DNA of 56,355 bases. Origin: Negativicutes bacterium (GTDB taxonomy: Bacteria > Bacillota_C > Negativicutes > Sporomusales_B > JARLHX01). Shown here in pieces: positions 23,283 to 31,384 of this stretch (its first letter is position 1; every line of letters begins with the position of its first letter). The stretch spans positions 1 through 56,355 of the forward strand of contig JARLHY010000201.1 of NCBI GenBank assembly GCA_031292015.1, read 5' to 3'. The translations under genes were made by a program, and so were the position numbers. Below the pieces are notes generated by a model. It was not told where the DNA came from. It saw only the letters and a program-made list of their open reading frames with translations, and did not search any database.

Positions 23283-24423
23283 TGCCAAAACAGGGCGACT
23301 CATCGCCCTGGCTTATTTTATCCTGCTGAGCATCGGTGTCACCTTCAGTCTGGCCGGGGTAGTGACCAAGGACATCGCCGGAGACTTCGGGGTGGACACC
23401 TATGTCATCGGCTACCGCTTCACCCTGTTTTCGATCGGCTACAGCCTGGCGGTGCTGGGCAACGGCTTTGTGGTCGACAGGGTGAATGTGCGCAAGGAAG
23501 CATTGGCTGCCGCCTGTCTGGCGATCTTCGCCATTCTCGGTGCCGCCTATTTTGATACTCTGATGGCTTTTTCCCTGTTTATCTTCATTTATGGGGTGGG
23601 CATGGGGGTGCTGCTGTCGGTGGCCTACTACCTGGTGATGAATCTTTCCGACGAAGAGACCCGGGCCACCCGGGTGAGTCTGCTCAATTTCTTCTTCTCC
23701 CTGGGAGCCATCGTTGCCCCGCTGCTGGCCGGACTGGCTCTGGGGCAAGGGCTGGGCTGGCGGATCGTCTATCTGGCGACATTGGTGCTGCTGGTGACAG
23801 TGGTGGCTGTCGTCTGGGTGCTGCCGCTCAATGTTAAGACGCGCAAGGCGGCCAAAACCAAAGATGCGGAAAACGGCTGGAACGCCAAGGTCTATATCAT
23901 GGGGGCGGCGCTGTTCGCCTATGTCTTGTCGGAGATGATCTTCACCTACTGGATTGTGCTGTATATGCTGGAGAAGCTCGGTCTGCCGGTGGAGGCGGCC
24001 AGCGCCAGCCTTTCGGTTTTCTGGGTTTTCATGGCGGTGGGGCGGTTTTTATCCGGGGTGTTTATCAGCCGCTTCAACCTGGCCGGCTTTATCACGACCT
24101 GCGCGGCTTTGGCTTTTGCCGCCTTTGTGGCTCTCTTGTCAGTCCAGAATCCCTATCTGGCCATGGCGCTGATCGGGGTGATGGGTCTTGGCTACTCGGG
24201 TCTCTATGCCACCATCCTCTCTTATGGCACCCTGCAGGTGCCCCGGCCCTCAACCCGGCTGACCACCTTTTTTCTGACCCTCAGCACCAGCAGCGGGATA
24301 TTGTCTTTTGTGCTGTCCAGCTACCTCCGGGCCAGCTTTGACGTGACTGTTGTGCTGATGATGTCGGCCGCCCTGATGGCGGTTGTGACACTGCTGTCGG
24401 CCTTTTCCGGCGTGCGGCGGTAG
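23275..24423 (+). CDS. Major facilitator superfamily transporter (TsgA-like)
   Basis: 382 residues with twelve predicted membrane helices. The first-half loop NGFVVDRVNVRKEAL corresponds to the MFS A-motif region in a divergent form, and the helices GVGMGVLLSVAYYLVMN and FFFSLGAIVAPLLAGLALG are typical. It resembles the TsgA / fucose-permease-like branch. It begins with TTG 23275 inside the end of xpt, so it is translationally coupled and may carry purines or related compounds (inference only from context). Followed by a terminator. Confidence 0.83.
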   Translation: MPDAKTGRLIALAYFILLSIGVTFSLAGVVTKDIAGDFGVDTYVIGYRFTLFSIGYSLAVLGNGFVVDRVNVRKEALAAACLAIFAILGAAYFDTLMAFSLFIFIYGVGMGVLLSVAYYLVMNLSDEETRATRVSLLNFFFSLGAIVAPLLAGLALGQGLGWRIVYLATLVLLVTVVAVVWVLPLNVKTRKAAKTKDAENGWNAKVYIMGAALFAYVLSEMIFTYWIVLYMLEKLGLPVEAASASLSVFWVFMAVGRFLSGVFISRFNLAGFITTCAALAFAAFVALLSVQNPYLAMALIGVMGLGYSGLYATILSYGTLQVPRPSTRLTTFFLTLSTSSGILSFVLSSYLRASFDVTVVLMMSAALMAVVTLLSAFSGVRR

Positions 24424-24451
24424 CGGAGAGAACACGATTTGTATGAGAAAT

Positions 24452-24494
24452 GACCTCGTTGGTACAGGCAACTGCCTTTTCGACGAGGTTTTTG
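24452..24494 (+). terminator. Intrinsic terminator after the MFS gene
   Basis: GACCTCGT / ACGAGGT stem with an inner GGCA..TGCC pairing and a T-run. Confidence 0.85.
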
Positions 24495-24589
24495 TATTGC
24501 CGCAGAAGAGGCTGGACAAGGCGGGCGGCCGCTGTTACAATTTTCATAGAAGATAATGGAAATAGGCTGAATGGTTGGGAGAGATGACG

Positions 24590-25153
24590 ATGAAGGCAAT
24601 CGGTTTGGTGGGAAGTCCCCGTAAAGGCGGCAATGTTGATATTCTGCTGCAAAAAGCGTTGGAGGGGGCCCGGGACAAGGGGGCCGAGACCACTTTATTT
24701 TACCTGAATGACATGCACATCCGCGGCTGTCAGGCCTGCTTCGCCTGTAAGAAGACAGGAAAATGCGTGGTGAAGGACGACATGCAGGCTATTTACCAGG
24801 CCATCGACGAAGCCGACGGTGTGATCATGGGCTCGCCGGTGTATTTCGGCCGGATATCGGCCCAGCTCGCTCCGGTCCTGGACCGCTTATATGCGTATCT
24901 AATGCCTGATTTTTCCAGTACCCTGGCGCAGGGGAAGAAGTGCGGCCTGGTGTTTACCCAGGGCCAGCCCAATTCGGCCCTTTATTTGCCGTCGTTCGAA
25001 TCCTTGGCACAGGTGATGGGGCGTCTCGGGTTCGAGCCGGGTTCCTCCAGCGCGTTGATCGGCGCCGGTCTCAGGGAACTGGGGGCGGCGGCGCAAAACG
25101 AGCAATATCTGCAGCAGGCCTACGCCATGGGCGGCCAACTGGTGGCCAGATAA
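24590..25153 (+). CDS. Iron-sulfur flavoprotein (NADPH-dependent FMN reductase family)
   Basis: 187 residues from ATG 24590, which follows GGGAGAG by 6 nt; upstream TTG 24575 and ATG 24584 are less well placed. Flavodoxin-like fold with the FMN phosphate loop GSPRKGGNVD (8-17) and GSPVYFGRISAQL. Cys47, Cys50, Cys53 and Cys59 form a compact C-x2-C-x2-C-x5-C motif like the [4Fe-4S] site of archaeal and clostridial iron-sulfur flavoproteins. It probably passes electrons between ferredoxin and small acceptors such as O2, peroxide or quinones. Stands alone between two terminators. Confidence 0.88.
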   Translation: MKAIGLVGSPRKGGNVDILLQKALEGARDKGAETTLFYLNDMHIRGCQACFACKKTGKCVVKDDMQAIYQAIDEADGVIMGSPVYFGRISAQLAPVLDRLYAYLMPDFSSTLAQGKKCGLVFTQGQPNSALYLPSFESLAQVMGRLGFEPGSSSALIGAGLRELGAAAQNEQYLQQAYAMGGQLVAR

Positions 25154-25169
25154 TCGGTTGACGGAACAC

Positions 25170-25216
25170 AAAAACGGCCCCAGGCATAGGATAATCTAAG
25201 CCGGGGCCTGTTTTTT
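25170..25216. terminator. Bidirectional intrinsic terminator
   Basis: GGCCCC.GGC / GCCGGGGCC stem between A- and T-runs; separates the flavoprotein gene from the convergent coiled-coil gene. Confidence 0.85.
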
Positions 25217-25238
25217 CGCTGCCTACCGAGGCAGAACG

Positions 25239-25616
25239 TCAGAGCCCTAAGCGAAAGATGGCCACAGCTAAGCCGCCGATACCGACAAGGAAGCCGGCCA
25301 GACCAATGACAATCGTGACCTTCCAAAAGGAATGGGTATCGAGCTGACTTTTCTGGCTGTCGAGCTGGCTTTTCAATGAATCGTAATCTTTCGCTTCCTC
25401 CTGCGAACGAATATATTGGGCGTCAAGGGTGACTTGCATCTTGTGGAGGGAAGAGTTGATTTCGCTGATTTTTTCGATGACTTCGATTTTTAAATCATTG
25501 ACCCTGTCGGCGACACCGTCCACTTTCCGTTCCAGGTTGGTGAGGCGATAGCTGCTCGAAGAGTCGGCGGTCGGGGGGCAGTTATACTGTTGCGCAGCGG
25601 GCAAGAATATCACCAC
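25239..25616 (-). CDS. Coiled-coil protein with C-terminal membrane anchor
   Basis: Up to 125 residues from GTG 25616; the exact start is uncertain because no good Shine-Dalgarno is seen. The middle (about 25-95) is heptad-rich coiled coil (LERKVDGVADRVNDLKIEV, LKSQLDSQKSQLDTHS) and the C-terminus has one hydrophobic helix FWKVTIVIGLAGFLVGIGG with a short tail. The layout matches small tail-anchored coiled-coil proteins such as XhlA/DUF1640 relatives. No phage genes are near, so a holin-accessory role is not supported. Confidence 0.6.
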   Translation of the reverse strand: MVIFLPAAQQYNCPPTADSSSSYRLTNLERKVDGVADRVNDLKIEVIEKISEINSSLHKMQVTLDAQYIRSQEEAKDYDSLKSQLDSQKSQLDTHSFWKVTIVIGLAGFLVGIGGLAVAIFRLGL

Positions 25617-25691
25617 CGAAAATAGTATTTACTAGTATAATGTATGTTTTGTTATGTAAAGATGTGTCTATACCATAATGTAATGGCATGC

Positions 25692-25731
25692 AAAAAGCGG
25701 CCCTGCCTTGAAAAAGGCCGGAGCCGCTTTT
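25692..25731 (-). terminator. Intrinsic terminator of the exported hydrolase gene
   Basis: AAAAGCGGC / GCCGCTTTT stem with an inner CCTG..AAGG region, 17 bases past the minus-strand hydrolase stop. Confidence 0.82.
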
Positions 25732-25747
25732 CAGCTTGTATTGTCGG

Positions 25748-26554
25748 TTATTGAGCCAGGGCGCGTAGCCAAGGGATCATTTCACCCACCGCCGCCGCCG
25801 GAGTGCCTAGATGATCGGCTTCGACCACCACGTATTTGGTCAGCGGGTTGGGAGGCAGTTTGCTAAAGATGAAGCTCTGGCCCATGAGCCGCGTGAGGGG
25901 GTCGGCCGACCCTGCCACATACAGCACCGGAATGGCGGGACTGAGGTTGGTGGCGTTTTTCGCTGCCGCGCCGACGCCGTCAGGATCGAAGAAGCTGAAA
26001 TAAATGGCGGCCTTCATGGTGCGGACATAGTCTTTGCCCATATTGGTGTCCGGGAAGGAGGCAAAATCATTGCCATGGCCGGCGTCCACCATAGCTTTGG
26101 CTCTGGCCACTCCGTCGGCGAAGTCCCGTTTCATCCCCGGCCAGTCGGGGATATGGCCGGGCGCCAGGAGGATGACGGCGGCGATGTTGCCGTGATAGGC
26201 TCCGTAGGCCAGTGCCGCGTCGCCACCCATGCTATGGCCGGCGATGACGATTTTGGTGGCTCCCCGGGCTGCGAGCCGGGCTGCAGCCGCGTCGATTTCA
26301 TTGAGGGCTTCGTCGTAGGTCTTGTCGATATAGCGGCCGCGGGACCAGGACATTTCCGGCGTTTCGACGAGAAAACCGGCCTGTTTGAGGGGCTCGACCA
26401 CTCCGCCGCTGAATATCCCCGGTGAACCGGTTTTGCCGTGCAGCAGGACAACGCCGACGCGTTCCTCGGCTGCCAGGGCGGACGGGGCAGCGACAAGGGC
26501 GAAGAGGAAGAGGGTGATCAGGGCGACGGTCAGGCGAAAGGCGGGAAATTTCAT
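25748..26554 (-). CDS. Exported alpha/beta hydrolase
   Basis: 268 residues. Signal peptide at 1-29 (FRLTVALITLFLFALVAAP, AxA site). The mature enzyme has VVLLHGKTGSPG (oxyanion loop), nucleophile Ser108 in AGHSMGGDAAL, Asp218 in GSADPL and His248 in EADHLGTP, a complete triad. This group covers secreted esterases and dienelactone-hydrolase-like enzymes; the substrate is unknown. It should act in the periplasm or at the cell surface. The minus-strand start is preceded by AGGAGG. Divergent from the 3D-domain protein gene. Confidence 0.88.
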   Translation of the reverse strand: MKFPAFRLTVALITLFLFALVAAPSALAAEERVGVVLLHGKTGSPGIFSGGVVEPLKQAGFLVETPEMSWSRGRYIDKTYDEALNEIDAAAARLAARGATKIVIAGHSMGGDAALAYGAYHGNIAAVILLAPGHIPDWPGMKRDFADGVARAKAMVDAGHGNDFASFPDTNMGKDYVRTMKAAIYFSFFDPDGVGAAAKNATNLSPAIPVLYVAGSADPLTRLMGQSFIFSKLPPNPLTKYVVVEADHLGTPAAAVGEMIPWLRALAQ

Positions 26555-26691
26555 GGCGGTCTACCTCCTGCAAAAATTTGATTGAGGGACGCGGCATGTT
26601 TCGACATCCTGTTAATCCTATTTTATCCCATCGCCGCCAGTCGGGCAATACGCCGGCAAGGTGCGGAACATACTAAAAAATACTTGGCATT

Positions 26692-26719
26692 TTGACGGCT
26701 GTTTGGCGGAAACTATAAA
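26692..26719 (+). promoter_or_regulatory. Promoter of the 3D-domain protein gene
   Basis: TTGACG (26692-26697), 16 nt spacer, TATAAA (26714-26719), 30 bases before the gene. Confidence 0.65.
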
Positions 26720-26748
26720 CAAACCTTCTTAAAAGGAGGAAAAGCGAT

Positions 26749-27327
26749 ATGCCCAACAACCGTCACCGTACTGTCAATAAACTGAAAAACAGGATGAAGC
26801 GCTTTGCAGCTGTGGCCGCAGGGGCAGCCATCTTGTCAGGGGGGATGCTCCAGGGACTCCCGGCTGTGGTGCACGCTGCTGCCGATCCGGGCGTCGGCAA
26901 CGCGCCGGTTACCGTCTCGCAGCAGATCAATAACAAAGACCAGACCGGCGCTCCGGTGCTGCATGACCATGCAAACGCCGCCGCCACCGCCCAGACCACG
27001 GCGAAAACCAAGGCCCCGACCAATTTTAAAAAGGTACTGGATGTCAAGGCTACGGCCTATGCCCCTGGCCCCCACGACAACGATCAATGGGGCAGCAAGA
27101 CCTTTTTGGGCACCGAGGTCCGGTCAGGCGTCATCGCTGTGGACCCCAGCGTCATTCCTCTGGGCTCGAGGGTATTTATCCAGTACCCCGACGGTCACGG
27201 CGAATACGCGGTGGCCGAGGACACCGGCGGGACCATCAAGGGCAATCATATCGATATCGTCCGGCCCACGGTGGCCAAGGCCCAGGATTTCGGCGTCCAG
27301 CATGTGCAGGTGTATGTATTGACCTAG
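26749..27327 (+). CDS. Secreted 3D-domain protein (cell-wall lytic type)
   Basis: 192 residues. A long signal peptide (1-44) with several Arg/Lys and a hydrophobic core ends near VVHAAA. A Gln/Thr/Ala-rich linker follows, then the C-terminal 3D domain (about 100-192) with three conserved Asp: ATAYAPGPHDNDQWG, GVIAVDPSVIPLGSRVFI and AEDTGGTIKGNHIDI. The 3D fold is the double-psi barrel of MltA/Rpf-type peptidoglycan hydrolases, so it probably cleaves or remodels peptidoglycan. Strong AAAAGGAGG ribosome site. Confidence 0.9.
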   Translation: MPNNRHRTVNKLKNRMKRFAAVAAGAAILSGGMLQGLPAVVHAAADPGVGNAPVTVSQQINNKDQTGAPVLHDHANAAATAQTTAKTKAPTNFKKVLDVKATAYAPGPHDNDQWGSKTFLGTEVRSGVIAVDPSVIPLGSRVFIQYPDGHGEYAVAEDTGGTIKGNHIDIVRPTVAKAQDFGVQHVQVYVLT

Positions 27328-27413
27328 CCGCGCAGGCTAAAGCCCCGTACTGGCTGGACAGCAGCCAGGGCGGGACTTTTTGCTGGCGGTTTATTTTTCA
27401 TTGGGAGGAAACA

Positions 27414-28205
27414 ATGGATCTTTTCAAATACTGTGCCTGGAGCGGCAGCGCCGGTAGCCACACCCGCGACAATCTCAGGGACTCGGCCATCTATCTCTCC
27501 CGTCCCGATTCGTTCAACGATCCGTTTGAATTTAATCCGGTTGTCGACATTGCAGCAGAGGATGAAACATTCGTCAAGGCGCTGGTGAAGGAGTTCCAAC
27601 AATTGCATCACTGTTCGCAGGTGGAGGCAAAGAGAGCGATCCTGGAACAGCTAAAGGCCAATCCGCGGCTCAATACGCCGGCGGCTCGCCGGGAAACGGC
27701 GCTGGCAACCAAGGAATATCTCAGGCGGACCCACGGGGTGTGCTGCTTTACAACCAAGTCGGACAACCCTGCCATGTGGGCCCATTATGCCGACTATCAT
27801 CAGGGCGTATGTATCCACTACGATTTTGCCAAAAACAGTCCGGTCAGGCTGCCGGCAGAGAAGGAAAGCCGGATTTCGGTCACCCTGCGCAGTGTAACCT
27901 ACTCTGAAGAACGGCCGATCGCCCGGTTTTTCAGTCCGGACCTGGCGGCTACGATGTTTGACAGTCTGCTGACCAAGTCTCCCGATTGGTCTTATGAAAA
28001 TGAATACCGCATGATTGCCCAGGGCTATACCGGCAAGGGCCACTATGCCCCCGATTCACTGGTCAGCATCATTATCGGCTACCGGATGCCGCCGGAGGAG
28101 CGGGAGGAAGTGCGCGCCTTTTCCCGGCAGTTGCCTGTACCGCCCCGTCTTTTTGTTGCCGAAATCAACAGCAGGAAATTCAGCTATGATATTCGGCCGC
28201 TGTAA
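27414..28205 (+). CDS. DUF2971 family protein
   Basis: 263 residues from ATG 27414 with GGGAGG upstream; the open frame continues further left but only as the shadow of the 3D-domain gene. Typical DUF2971 features are the N-terminal LFKYC then SRPDSFNDPFEFNP, the central GVCCFTTKSDNPAMWAHYAD and HQGVCIHYDF, and the C-terminal ENEYRMIAQ and IIIGYRMPPEER. The biochemical role of the family is not established; members are often found in defence or stress contexts, but no such context is seen here. Cytoplasmic. Confidence 0.85.
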   Translation: MDLFKYCAWSGSAGSHTRDNLRDSAIYLSRPDSFNDPFEFNPVVDIAAEDETFVKALVKEFQQLHHCSQVEAKRAILEQLKANPRLNTPAARRETALATKEYLRRTHGVCCFTTKSDNPAMWAHYADYHQGVCIHYDFAKNSPVRLPAEKESRISVTLRSVTYSEERPIARFFSPDLAATMFDSLLTKSPDWSYENEYRMIAQGYTGKGHYAPDSLVSIIIGYRMPPEEREEVRAFSRQLPVPPRLFVAEINSRKFSYDIRPL

Positions 28206-28363
28206 ACGGCCTGTCCTGTATTTCTTCATTTGCCGGGACAAAAATAGGACTTGCGTCCTGTAAAGGTGAGACGCTAGTCCAATATCCATCTTGGGGTTGC
28301 GGCGCTATAATAAGACTACACTCCAAAAAGGGTGCAAGGTTACAAAGCTGGGAGGGACCTTTC

Positions 28364-28609
28364 ATGATGGCGACAGTATTGGGTTTGTGGTTTGCCGCCG
28401 CGGCGGTGATCGGGTTTGTAGTGGGTTCCTATGACGGCGTATCGGCCAAGGCCTTGATTGCCTGCATCGGCGGCGGAATGTGGCTCTTTTTTGTACTTCT
28501 GAAGTATCAGCAGTGGGATGTGGAAGTGGAAATCGGCAGGCGAGATTTGGTCGACTGGCCGAACGAGAATGATGAGTATGAGCGACGAGTTGGAAAATAT
28601 CAGGCCTGA
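28364..28609 (+). CDS. Small two-helix membrane protein
   Basis: 81 residues with two hydrophobic helices (LGLWFAAAAVIGFVVGSYDG and ALIACIGGGMWLFFVLLKY) and a charged C-terminal tail VEIGRRDLVDWPNENDEYER. ATG 28364 follows GGGAGGG at normal spacing. Function unknown. The terminator overlaps its last codons. Confidence 0.68.
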   Translation: MMATVLGLWFAAAAVIGFVVGSYDGVSAKALIACIGGGMWLFFVLLKYQQWDVEVEIGRRDLVDWPNENDEYERRVGKYQA

Positions 28610-28631
28610 ACCGGACGGTTCAGGCCTTTTT
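28602..28631. terminator. Intrinsic terminator overlapping a stop codon
   Basis: AGGCCTGAACC / GGTTCAGGCCT with a GGAC loop and T-run; shared by the small membrane protein gene and the convergent CBO0543-type gene. Confidence 0.88.
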
Positions 28632-28633
28632 GC

Positions 28634-29206
28634 TTATGATGCGCTGGTGATGGCTTTCATTTTGTCCAGCAGGGCCTTAAAGACGACGGCCATGACGGTA
28701 TAAATCGGAAAACCGTAATAGTAGCGCCACTTGATGAGGACATAGTAGCCCATTTTTACCATCAGCGGTTCGAGGAAAAAGCAGAAGACGGTGGACATGA
28801 GCAGGGTGGCGGCCAAGAAGGGTTTCCAGTGGCGGCAATACTGGAAAATCAGCGAATAGATGACCGGTAGGGCGATGAAGTCCACGGCGGTGGCCGGCGG
28901 GAAGAGGGGGATGAGGTCGACGGGGTAATACCAGAAGCCGAGCTCGTAGCCGATCTGGTCGAGAGTCAGACTGGTGGCCATGACCAAAAAGCCATAGAGG
29001 GTGATATCGATCAGCCGTTTTTTATCCACCAGTTTCCACCAGAGAAACAGGGTCAATATCGTGATGGCGATTTCCCCCCACCAGGCGGCGGTGGCAAAGT
29101 CGGTATCCAGCCAGTTGTCAATGCGGGTGTAGGAGACACCTTTTATAGCATTGGCGAGCTGCTCGTCGCTGGGGGAGGTAGGAAAGGTGCGAAATTGCTG
29201 GAGCAT
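28634..29206 (-). CDS. CBO0543 family integral membrane protein
   Basis: 190 residues from ATG 29206, which has AGGAGG 7 nt upstream; the 20-codon extension upstream has no ribosome site. Five or so hydrophobic helices, with the family-type motifs WWGEIAITILTLFLWWKLVD, YGFLVMATSLTLDQIGYELG and the aromatic stretch KMGYYVLIKWRYYYGFPIY. This family is common in Clostridia, Bacilli and Negativicutes and often sporulation-associated by context; the function is unknown. Confidence 0.8.
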   Translation of the reverse strand: MLQQFRTFPTSPSDEQLANAIKGVSYTRIDNWLDTDFATAAWWGEIAITILTLFLWWKLVDKKRLIDITLYGFLVMATSLTLDQIGYELGFWYYPVDLIPLFPPATAVDFIALPVIYSLIFQYCRHWKPFLAATLLMSTVFCFFLEPLMVKMGYYVLIKWRYYYGFPIYTVMAVVFKALLDKMKAITSAS

Positions 29207-29388
29207 ACTGGAGCCTCCTGTGGCGGTATTGGGCGGCAATGGCTGCCTGGAATCAATAGAGGCCACAGGGTTAGGATGGATGTAGCAATCATAAAATATA
29301 CGGGGCAGTTGGGTGAGCAGGAAGGACTGGGAAAAGGGGCGCCGGAGATGGTATAATGGAGAAAAAGACGGGTGAGGAAGTTACCGCG

Positions 29389-29787
29389 ATGAATATGGAA
29401 GAGGAAATCATTCGCAAAGTCGGCCGGATTTTGCTGGTCACCGCGGTTTTATTGATCCTGACGCTGACGGTGACGGTGGTTGGCGCCAAGCTGTGGTTCT
29501 GGCACCAGGTCGATGCCGAGGTGGCGTATCAGAAAGACCGGATGGGTCAGACCGCTTTTGGCGACATCGTATCAAGGACCGAGGCCCGCTTTATCCAGGG
29601 CTGGCTGATGAGCGCCCGCGTCGATATCTATGTCTTTCACCCGACTGAGAAGGTGAAGCAGGTGTCGGTCAATGTCACGGTAGCGGGGGAGCTTGTGCCG
29701 GAGCGCTCCTATCACGCCCAGGTGACCGGCGAGGGTCATAATACGGTCTGGAGCGCCTGGATAAAAAATAGCGAAGCCGCGCAGTAA
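29389..29787 (+). CDS. Membrane-anchored hypothetical protein
   Basis: 132 residues from ATG 29389 (GAGGAAG upstream). An in-frame ATG at 29356 lies within a TATAAT box (29352-29357) that is probably the -10 element, so the later start is preferred. One N-terminal membrane helix (GRILLVTAVLLILTLTVTVVG) is followed by an extracytoplasmic domain of about 95 residues (ARFIQGWLMSARVDIYVF, VKQVSVNVTVAGELVPERSY), beta-rich in appearance. Function unknown. Confidence 0.65.
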   Translation: MNMEEEIIRKVGRILLVTAVLLILTLTVTVVGAKLWFWHQVDAEVAYQKDRMGQTAFGDIVSRTEARFIQGWLMSARVDIYVFHPTEKVKQVSVNVTVAGELVPERSYHAQVTGEGHNTVWSAWIKNSEAAQ

Positions 29788-29806
29788 AGGCGCGCTGATG
29801 CAAACG

Positions 29807-29840
29807 AAAAAGGACGATAGCTGTTGGCTGTCGTCCTTTT
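29807..29840. terminator. Bidirectional intrinsic terminator
   Basis: AAAAGGACGA.AGC / GCT.TCGTCCTTTT stem between the plus-strand membrane-anchored gene and the convergent tpsA gene. Confidence 0.87.
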
Positions 29841-29862
29841 GTCCTTTGTGAAGAGGCTGCGA

Positions 29863-31365
29863 CTACTTGTCGGTCCGATCTTTGTTGTCGGTGGTGTCTT
29901 TTCCTTGCGGTCCGGAGTTGGTTGGGCCGCCTTTGCCGTCACCGGACTGGACGGAGGATGGTGGGTTTTTCAGATCGGCTGGTTTAAAATCGCCGGGGCC
30001 AGTCCCGGGGCTGGTGCCTGTTCCCGGGGCGCCACCAGCTGGTTTCATTGTGGAGCTCAGAAAACTCTGGGCTTCCTGTTTGATTGAAGGCGGCAAGATC
30101 GGCGGGAGGTTCAGGGTGCCGTCATTGAGGAGGACCATTTTATCGCCGTTGGGGCGAATGGCCAGCCGGGCGTATTCCACCTGGGCCGATAGGTCGCCGC
30201 CGCCGTTGGCGGTTTTGGTCACGGTGCCGGCAGTACGGGCGGGGGCTGACACGTTGATGTCGGCGGTTTGGCTGACTGCCAGACTGTTGCCGTCGATGAT
30301 GACTGCGCCGCCGTCGTTGCCGTTGCCTTTGGCATAGATCTTGGCGCCGCTCTCGACGGTTGCCGTGCCGCCGGCGATAATGCCGACATAGCCGGCCCGG
30401 TTGTTGCCGGCGGCGCTGGCGTCGGTAGTCGAACTGCTGGTGACATTGACATCACCTGAGGCCACTAAAAGGATACGGGAGACTTTCTGGGTGTTTGGAT
30501 CACTGGGATCGCCCCGGGTCGGGGCCAGGATGGTGCCGCTATGGGTGACACTGTCGCCCACCAGGATCACCGAACCGCCGCCCTGGCTGCTGGTGTCGCG
30601 GATGTCGAGGGTGCCGCTATTGGTGATGGTGTTGCCGGTTTGGGTGTTGTAGGCGATGTTGAACATGCCGTAGTTGCCTGAGCCTGATTGGCTCATGGTG
30701 ACCTGTTTGGCGGCCATGAGCATGACGGTGCCGTTCGGAGCGCTGATGGTCACACCGGCGGCGACATTGATGCTTTTGGCCATCAGGGCGATGACGCCGC
30801 CTTCATTGCCGCCGACAGACGGAGTGGTGACCAGCTTGGCGGTGTCGCGAAGATCAATGGTACCGGCTGTTCCCGGTTCGGCGGCAAAGGCCATTGTCCA
30901 TGCGTCGGCGCTGCTGTTGGTCGGGGTAAAGGCTTTGAACTGGGCATCGGAGATGTTCAGCGTCGTGGCGAAAAAGGCCGGGGCGGTGACCACTGAGCCG
31001 CCGCCAAAGACGATGCCGTTCCGGTTGACCAGGAACATCGCGCCGCCGGTAACTGTGATATTTCCTTCAATGGTGGACTTGTCATTTCCAGTGACCCGGA
31101 ACAAGGCCGCGTTGCCAAAGCGGCTGGTGCTCGGGGCGGTAAAGTTGACAGTGAGCGATTGGGCGCCTGTCAGCGACAGGGCGCTGCCCTGCAGGATGGC
31201 CTTGTTGCTGGCGATGCTGACCGCAGCGGCGTCGGCGGCGGTGATGGAGCCGGTGCCATATGTCACATTCCAGCCTTGCATCGGGGTGGCTGCCAGCGCC
31301 GCGCCGGCTGAGAGCATCATCGCCAGGGTGAGGGCCAGGACCGCCATGGTTTTGCGGGATGTCAT
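29863..31365 (-). CDS. TpsA-type exoprotein (filamentous haemagglutinin N-terminal domain)
   Basis: 500 residues. Signal peptide 1-26 ends ALAATP. The following TPS/haemagglutination-activity domain (about 30-270) shows the secretion motif VNRNGIVFGGGS at residues 113-124 and repeated right-handed beta-helix strands such as NGTVMLMAAKQVTM and GGVIALMAKSINV. A further beta-helix part reaches about residue 420, followed by a Pro/Gly/Thr-rich tail (about 445-500). At 500 residues it is short for an adhesin exoprotein, which often exceeds 1000. It is exported across the outer membrane by the TpsB encoded 19 bases upstream, in one operon under c-di-GMP riboswitch control. Confidence 0.9.
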   Translation of the reverse strand: MTSRKTMAVLALTLAMMLSAGAALAATPMQGWNVTYGTGSITAADAAAVSIASNKAILQGSALSLTGAQSLTVNFTAPSTSRFGNAALFRVTGNDKSTIEGNITVTGGAMFLVNRNGIVFGGGSVVTAPAFFATTLNISDAQFKAFTPTNSSADAWTMAFAAEPGTAGTIDLRDTAKLVTTPSVGGNEGGVIALMAKSINVAAGVTISAPNGTVMLMAAKQVTMSQSGSGNYGMFNIAYNTQTGNTITNSGTLDIRDTSSQGGGSVILVGDSVTHSGTILAPTRGDPSDPNTQKVSRILLVASGDVNVTSSSTTDASAAGNNRAGYVGIIAGGTATVESGAKIYAKGNGNDGGAVIIDGNSLAVSQTADINVSAPARTAGTVTKTANGGGDLSAQVEYARLAIRPNGDKMVLLNDGTLNLPPILPPSIKQEAQSFLSSTMKPAGGAPGTGTSPGTGPGDFKPADLKNPPSSVQSGDGKGGPTNSGPQGKDTTDNKDRTDK

Positions 31366-31384
31366 AGCAATTCCTCCTTACGGT

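Noticed and set aside
25239..25616. Phage holin-accessory (XhlA-like) gene
   Set aside because: The coiled coil plus tail helix is similar in layout, but no phage gene or endolysin is adjacent, so I report only the visible architecture.
26385..26648. Small overlapping frames around the start of the exported hydrolase
   Set aside because: They are shadow frames; the signal peptide and AGGAGG clearly define the hydrolase start.
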